NCBI RefSeq assembly: GCF_002162135.1
Contig: NZ_CP021382.1
Location: forward strand, 1,550,001-1,614,000
Source: Cellvibrio sp. PSBB006
Lineage (GTDB): Bacteria; Pseudomonadota; Gammaproteobacteria; Pseudomonadales; Cellvibrionaceae
DNA length: 64,000 nucleotides
Direction of reading: 5' to 3'
Part shown: positions 35,636 through 43,122 of the stretch, piece after piece
How positions within the stretch are numbered: the stretch's first letter is position 1
Layout: every line of letters begins with the position of its first letter
Notes under the pieces: generated by a model
Seen by the model: the letters and a program-made list of their open reading frames with translations, nothing else
Told to the model about the DNA's origin: nothing
Databases searched by the model: none
Translations under genes and position numbers: made by a program

Positions 35636-37627
35636 TTATTGCGCGGTAATGCGAAACCAGTTGATATTCCAATTACCCGCCGCCGCAAAAATTCCCACGT
35701 TAAACGTCCCTGCCGGGAGTTGCACCGAATGGGAAGCCGTCGTCCAATTTTGCCAGCCACCCGTGTTAGGAATCGTGACTTCACCGAGCAAGGTTGTACC
35801 GCCGTTGAGATCGAGCGATAGGCGCCCCGTCGCCACCGGACTGGCAACGCGGTATTCAACCAGATAATTTCCTGCAACCGGAATATTGATACTGTTGAAG
35901 GCCATCCAATCGCCGGTATCAATCCAACCCACATTTTGCCCACCGCCGGTATCCGTTGTAGTTTCCAGTCCGACGCCTGTCATAGTGGAATAACCTTCCG
36001 CTTGTTTCGTCAGCGTAAAACCGCCGCCCTGCACCGGAATTAATTCCCAGTGTGATGACTGCTGGTTATCGTTTTGCCACTGGTGAACATTCGCACCAGC
36101 GGATGCGCTGTCACCGTCAACCTTGAGGCTTTTGCTGCTGTGGGTGACGATTAGCTGATGATACTGGCCGACCTTGTAGGCAATAAATTTCTGATGTGCG
36201 CCGCCAACATAATCCCAAATATGCAGATTCGCACCGTTACCATTGCTCACACCGTTGATGTCCAGAGCCTTGCCTGTTCTTACGTTGCGAATGGCATAAA
36301 CGCCATCACCCTGATGAACAAATTCAAACTGCTGACTTTGCGTGCCGTTGTAATACCACTGTTGCACATTGGTGCCGTTGGCGGGATTGCCGTTGTTCAC
36401 ATCCAGGTACAGACCGCTACTGCGATTTTTAAGGAAAAAGCGGCCGGCTAATCCAGCATCACCGAAGGGTTTTAATTGTAGGGAGGAAATATTGTCATTA
36501 AAGCCATTGTCAGCGAGGCAGGTATCGGTCGCAGTCGCGGTATGAACCTGACCGGCGAAATTATTATCTTTAAAAAATTTCACCTGATAACCCGGCAATA
36601 GTCTGAACGATGACATCTGATCATTCACAAAGCCGACCGATTGCAATTGGCCAAGTGCGTGATTGCCCGTGGCAATGCCCACCGCATAACCACCAAAGTC
36701 ACAATGCTCATAAATCGTCAGGGGTCCGGTGACGGGTTGCACCGTATTGAATTTAAAATCCGCTTTTGCTTTGGTGTATTGCGTTTCCCATTCTGCGGGC
36801 CATCCAAATGCCTCGGTCGCCAGTGGTTTCAAATCAACACCCGCAGCACCGCTCCAGAAGTGCACGAATTCACCCCAGTTCATCGCGCGCGAATAATTAT
36901 CGCCGTTTTTAGGAAAGTGTTGCGCCAGCAATTCAAAGTAACGATTCAATACCTGATTACCGCCGTACTGCGAATAGATGGGATAAAACCAATCGCGAAA
37001 CCAGTAGGTGCCGGCACGGGGGAAATTATCGACATTGTCCATCAAATCGTTGTAGGTGCTGTTGGCAACACTGGTCATGCCGAGGTTGAGAAACACATCG
37101 TAGTTAAAAATTTCAGCCCACTTGCTATCCTTCCATAGGCCAAAGGCCGGCGAGCCATGCACGCCTTTGGAACCCAACTCGACAATGTGTGCAATCTCAT
37201 GCGCGATGACATCGATATTCCAGCCACTTTCACTGTGCCAATCTCCAGCCTGGCCGATATCGATCACATTGCGGTAATCGTGATGCGCATCCCACCAGGT
37301 CGATGGGTGACCGCCGCCATATTTACCGGCGTGGAAGATCGCGTACAAACGTTCCTGCCCGCCAAAATCGCCGTAGGTCTCTTTGGTGTAACGCCAGACA
37401 TCACCGGCAAAGCGATTCATCCAGGTGATATTGCGATCAACATCGTTATCGTAATAAACCGCCACGTCATCGTCGTAATAAACTCGCGTGACTAACTGGT
37501 TGTGCTCGAACCAATGCTCTTGCCAGGTTTCCGGTGGAATTTCCTGGGCAAACACTTGAGTCGATAGCGGCACCGCCAGGGCTGCACCACAGAGTAATAA
37601 TTGCCGATATAATTTTTTAAAATTCAT
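35636..37627 (-). CDS. Secreted HExxH metallopeptidase with crystallin, ricin-B and CBM6 modules
   Basis: A 663-residue modular secreted protein. Signal peptide 1-27; peptidase-like domain ~30-295 with the zinc motif H143-E-I-A-H147 and a following KWAEIFNYD (E172, possible third ligand); beta-gamma-crystallin-like domain ~302-388 (TIYEHCDFGGYAVG, FFKDNNFAGQ); ricin-type CBM13 ~395-532 with QQW/F repeats; C-terminal CBM6 ~540-663 (GVGLETTTDTGGGQNVGWIDTGDWMAF). The sugar-binding modules suggest action on glycoproteins or on proteins within plant or microbial polysaccharide. The peptidase family is not certain. It ends in a strong terminator. Confidence 0.82.
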   Translation of the reverse strand: MNFKKLYRQLLLCGAALAVPLSTQVFAQEIPPETWQEHWFEHNQLVTRVYYDDDVAVYYDNDVDRNITWMNRFAGDVWRYTKETYGDFGGQERLYAIFHAGKYGGGHPSTWWDAHHDYRNVIDIGQAGDWHSESGWNIDVIAHEIAHIVELGSKGVHGSPAFGLWKDSKWAEIFNYDVFLNLGMTSVANSTYNDLMDNVDNFPRAGTYWFRDWFYPIYSQYGGNQVLNRYFELLAQHFPKNGDNYSRAMNWGEFVHFWSGAAGVDLKPLATEAFGWPAEWETQYTKAKADFKFNTVQPVTGPLTIYEHCDFGGYAVGIATGNHALGQLQSVGFVNDQMSSFRLLPGYQVKFFKDNNFAGQVHTATATDTCLADNGFNDNISSLQLKPFGDAGLAGRFFLKNRSSGLYLDVNNGNPANGTNVQQWYYNGTQSQQFEFVHQGDGVYAIRNVRTGKALDINGVSNGNGANLHIWDYVGGAHQKFIAYKVGQYHQLIVTHSSKSLKVDGDSASAGANVHQWQNDNQQSSHWELIPVQGGGFTLTKQAEGYSTMTGVGLETTTDTGGGQNVGWIDTGDWMAFNSINIPVAGNYLVEYRVASPVATGRLSLDLNGGTTLLGEVTIPNTGGWQNWTTASHSVQLPAGTFNVGIFAAAGNWNINWFRITAQ

Positions 37628-37867
37628 TATGAAAATCCTTTGAAGATGTTTTTAGAAGCCATCTCCTTATGTACTTGATCGCTGACCGATAGCGACCAGG
37701 GTCCTGCCGCCAGCATAATCAGAATATTGTTGCCGGGCAGGACTGAGTTCAAATAACAACGAACCTCCACCGGTAAACAGACGGACGGAGGTTTAAGAGG
37801 AATAAACAGGCCGTTTTTGCGGAGTAAAAAAGTAAAGATGGGTTTAACCGAGCGGCGTTAGCGAAAC

Positions 37868-38785
37868 TTATGCGACCTGCTTCACACCAGAGAGATTTTT
37901 CAGGCAATGTGCTTTAGCCAGTTTCAAAAAATCCTGCACAAAAGGCGCGGATAATTGTTCCTCGCGCACCGCCGCATACAATGTCGGCCACACGCCTTGT
38001 TCCCCGGCGGAGCGCACGCTGATCAATGCCTGGTTCACATATTCTGCCAATACCCAATTGGGTAAGGCACAAACACCACGTCCACTGGCAACCAATTGCA
38101 CCATCATCAAGGTTAATTCCGATGTGCGCACGCCTGCGGGCGCGACGCCAGCGGGATCGAGAAAATATTTAAAGATATCCAGACGACTGCGTTCGACGGG
38201 ATAAGTAATGACGGTTTGATCCGCGAGGTCTTCCGGCTGCAAAAAACGTTTGGCATGCAGCGGATGTTGATTGGCAATAGCAATCTGCATCTCGTAGCTG
38301 AACAAGGCCACATACTCAACGCCTTTGATGGGTTGCGGGTCCGAGGTAATCACCAGATCTACCTCGCCCTGCGCGAGGGCCGGCAGTGGTTCAAACATAA
38401 ACCCGCCGGAAAAATCCAGTTCAATAGCGGGCCATTGATTGCGATATAGATCAACCGTCGGCATCAACCAGTTAAAACAACTGTGACATTCGATAGCCAT
38501 GTACAGACGCCCTGCTTCGCCGTGCAATAATTTTTGTACATCACGCTCAGCCTCACTGACTTTGGCGAGCACGTCATCAGCCAATTGCAACAACCGTTTG
38601 CCCGCTTCGGTAAAACGCAGGGGGCGGCTTTTGCGGACAAACAATTCACAGTCCAAGCGGTTTTCCAGCTCTTTGAGCTGATGGGATAAGGCTGATTGGG
38701 TTAAAAACAAACGCTCTGCCGCTTCCACCAGGCTGCCGGTTTCGCGCAGGGCTATCAGGGTTTTCAGGTGGCGAATTTCGATCAT
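37868..38785 (-). CDS. metR: MetR, LysR-family regulator of methionine synthesis
   Basis: The 305-residue protein has a LysR helix-turn-helix (LKTLIALRETGSLVEAAERLFLTQSALSHQLKELENRL) and a co-inducer domain (~90-300). The sequence and divergent position next to metE identify it as MetR, which activates metE in response to homocysteine. The intergenic region (38786-38976) contains a palindrome suited to its binding. Confidence 0.93.
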   Translation of the reverse strand: MIEIRHLKTLIALRETGSLVEAAERLFLTQSALSHQLKELENRLDCELFVRKSRPLRFTEAGKRLLQLADDVLAKVSEAERDVQKLLHGEAGRLYMAIECHSCFNWLMPTVDLYRNQWPAIELDFSGGFMFEPLPALAQGEVDLVITSDPQPIKGVEYVALFSYEMQIAIANQHPLHAKRFLQPEDLADQTVITYPVERSRLDIFKYFLDPAGVAPAGVRTSELTLMMVQLVASGRGVCALPNWVLAEYVNQALISVRSAGEQGVWPTLYAAVREEQLSAPFVQDFLKLAKAHCLKNLSGVKQVA

Positions 38786-38889
38786 ATCAACCTCGTGTCA
38801 TGGTACTGGTCGGATTAGGCCGCGGTGCGGCTAATTCGACCCAGGGTTTTACGATTGACAGGAGATTACTATAAATTCTATTCATGTTA

Positions 38890-38909
38890 AAACTGAAAAT
38901 TATCAGTTT
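38890..38909. promoter_or_regulatory. Candidate MetR operator
   Basis: AAACTGA-AAATTA-TCAGTTT is a perfect 7-6-7 inverted repeat about 70 bp upstream of the metE start. It contains TGAA and TCA half-sites close to the MetR pattern TGAA-N5-TTCA, though the spacing is one base shorter. Assignment is by position and similarity only. Confidence 0.5.
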
Positions 38910-38976
38910 GATTCAAGTTAATAACTTACGGACAATGCCTGCCATCGTAAATTGGATAAAAAAGAGGCAGATCCAC

Positions 38977-41421
38977 ATGTCAGAATCCCCTGTTGTCGCC
39001 CATAACCTGGGCTTTCCGCGTATCGGCGCGGACCGTGAATTAAAGAAAGCACTGGAAGCCTACTGGCGCGGCGACCTTCCCCAAGCGGAGCTGGAAGCGG
39101 TAGGCCGTGAACTGCGGCTGGCACATTGGAAATTGCAGGCCGATGCCGGTCTGGATTTGATTCCCACCGGTGATTTCGCCTGGTATGACCAGGTGCTGAC
39201 GCTGTCCGCCACGCTCGGCAATATCCCGGTGCGTCATCGCAAAAACGCCCCAACTACGGCGGCTGGACAAGCACGTGATGACGAAGCCTGCTGCACCCAT
39301 GGCCACACCACTGCCAATCACACCACACCGGAAACACCCTGCACAGATGTGGATCTCGACACGCTTTTCCGCGTAGCACGCGGTCGGGCACCGACAGGTC
39401 AGGCGACCACCGCCTCTGACATGACCAAATGGTTTGATACCAACTATCACTACCTGGTACCGGAATTTCACCTGGGCCAAACCTTCAGCCTGAGCTGGCG
39501 CCAGATCATTGATGAAACGGCTGAAGCCATCGCAGCCGGTTACGCCGTCAAACCCGTTATCCTCGGACCGCTGAGCTACCTGTGGTTGGGTAAAGAAAAA
39601 GGTCAGGCGTTTGACCGTTTTGATTTGCTGCAAAACCTGTTGCCGGCGTACGAGCAATTACTGCAAGCCCTGGCTGATGTGGGCGCGACCTGGGTGCAGA
39701 TCGATGAACCGATTCTGGTACTGGACCTGCCGGCCAAATGGCAACAGGCGTTTGAAGGGGTTTACCACCGTCTGCAACACAAACAATTGAAATTTTTGCT
39801 GGCGACCTATTTTGGCTCGCTCGGCGAAAATCTTTCTACGGCGGTGAACTTACCGGTCGCCGGTTTGCATATCGATGCGGTACGCGCACCGGAGCAAGTG
39901 CTTGCGGTTGTGGATCGTTTGTCAGCGCATAAAATATTGTCGATTGGTGTCGTGGATGGCCGGAATATCTGGCGCAATGACCTCGATAAATCCTTACAGG
40001 TGTTGCAGGTCGCGCAAGAACGTCTCGGCGAGCGTTTGTGGGTTGCACCTTCCTGTTCGTTGTTGCACTCACCCGTTGATCTGGAACGCGAAGAAAAACT
40101 GAATCCTGAATTAAAAACCTGGTTGGCTTTTGCCAAGCAAAAAGTTGGCGAAGTTGTCGCCTTGAAAACACTGTTAACGCGCCCTTTCGATGCGCTTGCG
40201 CAAGAAGCCTTGTCCAGCAGTAAGGCTGCCGCACAAGCACGTTGCACGTCGCCGTTAATTCACAATCCTGCTGTGCAGGCCCGCTTGCACGCGGTAACAC
40301 CGCAAGACAGTGAACGGAAAAATGGATTTGCAACACGGATCAAACAACAACAGGCATTGTTGAATTTGCCCTTATTTCCAACAACAACCATTGGCTCCTT
40401 TCCCCAGACGGATCATATTCGTCAAACCCGCCGCGACTTTAAACAAGGCGTGATCAATGAGACCGAATATCAAAATCGGATTCGCCAGGAAATTGCCGAT
40501 GCCATCGCCCGCCAGGAAAAATTAGGTATCGATGTGTTGGTGCACGGTGAAGCCGAGCGCAACGACATGGTGGAATATTTTGGTGAAAACCTTGATGGCT
40601 ATGCGTTTACCCAATACGGCTGGGTACAGAGTTATGGTTCACGCTGTGTGAAACCGCCGATTATTTTTGGTGATGTGTCCCGTCCGCAACCGATCACCAC
40701 CAGTTGGGCGCGTTACGCACAATCGCTCAGTCAAAAGCCGGTAAAAGGCATGCTCACCGGCCCGATCACCATGCTCTTCTGGTCATTTGTGCGCGATGAT
40801 CAACCACGCGCAACCACCGCCTTACAAATTGCATTGGCTCTACGCGATGAAGTGGTTGATCTGGAATCCGCTGGTATCAAAGTCATTCAAATTGACGAAC
40901 CAGCCATTCGCGAAGGCTTGCCGTTGCGCAAAAAAGATTGGCAGGCTTATCTGGATTGGGCGGTAAACGCGTTTCGTATCAGTGCCAGTGGCGTGCAGGA
41001 CGAAACCCAGATCCACACCCACATGTGTTACTCGGAATTCAATGACATCATCGGTGCTATTGCAGACCTGGACGCGGATGTCATCACCATTGAAACCTCG
41101 CGTTCCGATGGCGAATTGCTGCAAGCGTTTGAGGAGTTTAAATACCCCAATGACATTGGCCCGGGTGTTTATGACATTCACTCGCCCAACGTGCCGGAGG
41201 TCAGCACTATGGTCAACCTGCTGCGCCGCGCCGCGCGGGAACTGCCGGTGGAGCGCTTGTGGGTCAATCCCGATTGTGGTTTGAAAACCCGCCGCTGGCC
41301 GGAAACCGAGGCAGCCTTGGCACGGATGGTGGAAGCGGCCGTTATATTGCGCGAAGAATATGCTGATAAATCCCAAGCCACCACAGCCCGGATAAATAAC
41401 AAGGCAGCAGAACTCGTTTAA
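38977..41421 (+). CDS. metE: Cobalamin-independent methionine synthase MetE with Cys/His-rich insertion
   Basis: MetE transfers a methyl group from methyltetrahydrofolate-polyglutamate to homocysteine. The 814-residue protein (ATG at 38977) keeps the family features: [47 protein letters not shown], and zinc ligands in [10 protein letters not shown] and NPDCGLKTR. It is about 60 residues longer than E. coli MetE. Residues ~88-126 replace a short loop in E. coli with an insertion containing [15 protein letters not shown] and a further PC, i.e. three Cys and three His, possibly a metal-binding loop. The remainder of the extra length is near 430-460. Confidence 0.95.
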   Translation: MSESPVVAHNLGFPRIGADRELKKALEAYWRGDLPQAELEAVGRELRLAHWKLQADAGLDLIPTGDFAWYDQVLTLSATLGNIPVRHRKNAPTTAAGQARDDEACCTHGHTTANHTTPETPCTDVDLDTLFRVARGRAPTGQATTASDMTKWFDTNYHYLVPEFHLGQTFSLSWRQIIDETAEAIAAGYAVKPVILGPLSYLWLGKEKGQAFDRFDLLQNLLPAYEQLLQALADVGATWVQIDEPILVLDLPAKWQQAFEGVYHRLQHKQLKFLLATYFGSLGENLSTAVNLPVAGLHIDAVRAPEQVLAVVDRLSAHKILSIGVVDGRNIWRNDLDKSLQVLQVAQERLGERLWVAPSCSLLHSPVDLEREEKLNPELKTWLAFAKQKVGEVVALKTLLTRPFDALAQEALSSSKAAAQARCTSPLIHNPAVQARLHAVTPQDSERKNGFATRIKQQQALLNLPLFPTTTIGSFPQTDHIRQTRRDFKQGVINETEYQNRIRQEIADAIARQEKLGIDVLVHGEAERNDMVEYFGENLDGYAFTQYGWVQSYGSRCVKPPIIFGDVSRPQPITTSWARYAQSLSQKPVKGMLTGPITMLFWSFVRDDQPRATTALQIALALRDEVVDLESAGIKVIQIDEPAIREGLPLRKKDWQAYLDWAVNAFRISASGVQDETQIHTHMCYSEFNDIIGAIADLDADVITIETSRSDGELLQAFEEFKYPNDIGPGVYDIHSPNVPEVSTMVNLLRRAARELPVERLWVNPDCGLKTRRWPETEAALARMVEAAVILREEYADKSQATTARINNKAAELV

Positions 41422-41451
41422 TTTGGAAAAGATGTATTTTTGATATGCAAT

Positions 41452-41487
41452 TGGCCTGATTTCACCAGTGGGATCAGGCCATTTTTT
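41452..41487 (+). terminator. metE intrinsic terminator
   Basis: TGGCCTGAT (41452-41460) pairs with ATCAGGCCA (41473-41481), 12-nt loop, followed by TTTTTT. It lies 30 bp after the metE stop. Confidence 0.9.
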
Positions 41488-41835
41488 GGGAAAAGACTAA
41501 GGCTCAGGGAAATCCCCGAGCCCCAAGCCAGCGCTTGAAAAATGACAGTAGGGGCTGTCAAAAGGCTTCATGAACAATCACCGGATGCAGACTCATCCGG
41601 CAGGGTAAGCAACAATAACTTCCTGAATTACGCACACGTGACACATCGGTCAGCGCACATATTCAAACGCAACACTTATTGTCACAAAAACCACAACACC
41701 ATATTAGCCATTCTCTCCAACCCCTGCAACCAACTTGCATACTAGAATCCAAATAAACTAAGCCACTCGACGGATATAGCGATTAGTTTATTCATAAGCG
41801 CTTCTGACTGCCCTCTGTACACGGCAGGTGATATC
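41488..41835. other. Non-coding region with two hairpins between metE and the PTPS-like gene
   Basis: No supported ORF. A hairpin GGCTCAGGG/CCCCGAGCC (41501-41523, one mismatch) and another CCGGATG-CAGACT-CATCCGG (41581-41600) are present. The second matches a hairpin at 61118-61140, so it may be a small dispersed repeat. The remainder presumably holds the promoter of the next gene. Confidence 0.45.
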
Positions 41836-42732
41836 ATGGCCGCCGTTTTATCCACCACCTATCTACAGTCGGCCCCTTTTATGCTGTTGTTTGTCGATAA
41901 TCTCACCAATGTTGATTTCAGTTTTCTCGATCCCCAACGCGGCCTGTTGGGCGAAACCTGGCTGGCCAACGTCCAGCTGCACGGGGAATTGGATGAGCAA
42001 GGTATGGTGTGTGACTTCGGTACGGTTAAGAAATTATTGCGCCATTGGCTTGATACCGAATTGGATCATCGCCTGGCCGTGCCCGCCCAGTCCCCCAATA
42101 TCACCATCGCCGAAATAGGTGACCAGTGGGATATCCAATGGGAATTCGGTGACGATGGAGAGTTTCTTCACACCCGCTCGCCCAAAGATGCCATCGCGCT
42201 GGTAGAGGCCGAGGTACTTACACCGGAATCCGTCGCCGACTGGTGTATCCGGCGGCTGAAAACCTTATTTCCGGAAAGCGTGGCGCAATTGGAGCTGACA
42301 TTTACCTGCGAGGCCATAGACGGCGCTTTTTATCATTACAGCCACGGCCTTAAGAAGCATGGCGGCAATTGCCAACGCATTGCCCATGGCCATCGTTCGC
42401 GTATTGATATCTGGGCTAACAATCAAAAATGTCCCCTGCTGGAACATCAGTGGGCCGAGCGCTGGCGCGATATTTATATCGGTACCCGCGAAGATATTAT
42501 TGCCAAACCACAATTTGGCGGGCTTGGCTATTACCACTTTGCGTATACATCGGCACAGGGGCCCTTTGAACTGACACTGCCACAACGTTGTTGTTATTTG
42601 ATCGACACAGACAGCACAGTTGAATTTCTGGCTTATCACATTGCGCAGACAACCCGCGCAGAAAATCCTGACAAGATGATTCGTGTCAAAGCTTTTGAAG
42701 GTATCAATAAAGGTGCCCTTGCAGATGCCTGA
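41836..42732 (+). CDS. Tandem PTPS/QueD-like 6-carboxytetrahydropterin synthase family protein
   Basis: The 298-residue protein looks like two fused T-fold (PTPS/QueD) units. The first half has FVDNLTNVDFSFLDPQRGLLGETW, CDFGTVKKLLRHWLDTELDHRL, which mirrors the QueD DFG/LDH pattern. The second half has FTCEAIDGAFYHYSHGLKKHGGNCQRIAHGHRSRIDIW with a His cluster (H-G-L-K-K-H and HGHRS) that fits a zinc site. Family members make 6-carboxytetrahydropterin for queuosine or related pterins. No other queuosine gene is nearby, so the pathway is open. Confidence 0.75.
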   Translation: MAAVLSTTYLQSAPFMLLFVDNLTNVDFSFLDPQRGLLGETWLANVQLHGELDEQGMVCDFGTVKKLLRHWLDTELDHRLAVPAQSPNITIAEIGDQWDIQWEFGDDGEFLHTRSPKDAIALVEAEVLTPESVADWCIRRLKTLFPESVAQLELTFTCEAIDGAFYHYSHGLKKHGGNCQRIAHGHRSRIDIWANNQKCPLLEHQWAERWRDIYIGTREDIIAKPQFGGLGYYHFAYTSAQGPFELTLPQRCCYLIDTDSTVEFLAYHIAQTTRAENPDKMIRVKAFEGINKGALADA

Positions 42733-43122
42733 TTTATCAGGCTTGTGTACTAGCAGACTGCTTATCGCTTCCGATTCATCCCGAAAAAAATGAATACCGC
42801 TTACGCAAAACTTTTGTGATGTGGTTTTTATTTTTCGGCATAAAAAACAACAAGAATTTTTCTCCCAATTTCCACACTTACTGGCATCTCTGCGCCGCTG
42901 ATTCCGTTTAATTATCCAGCCTCAAAGTGGGACGATTACCGGTTCTGTTTGTGTAATTCTGTCCGCGCAAGGTAATTCCTGATACGAAAAAAAATAACCA
43001 TAAACGGGAAGCTGCAAACCTGACGTCCCGGTTGCAGCATTCAATCAAACCAACCTCACTTCATCACTCAAAAATGCAGTGCAACACCCCTGGTGATGAC
43101 CGCGGTTATCTGGAGATAAACA
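42733..43122. other. 390-bp non-coding region before the di-haem oxidoreductase gene
   Basis: AT-rich stretch with no supported ORF or clear hairpin. It should contain the promoter of the following gene; I cannot place a -10/-35 pair with confidence. Confidence 0.4.

Noticed and set aside
41542..41745. Plus-strand ORF of 67 codons after metE
   Set aside because: It spans the CCGGATG hairpin, has no convincing SD and no recognisable family.
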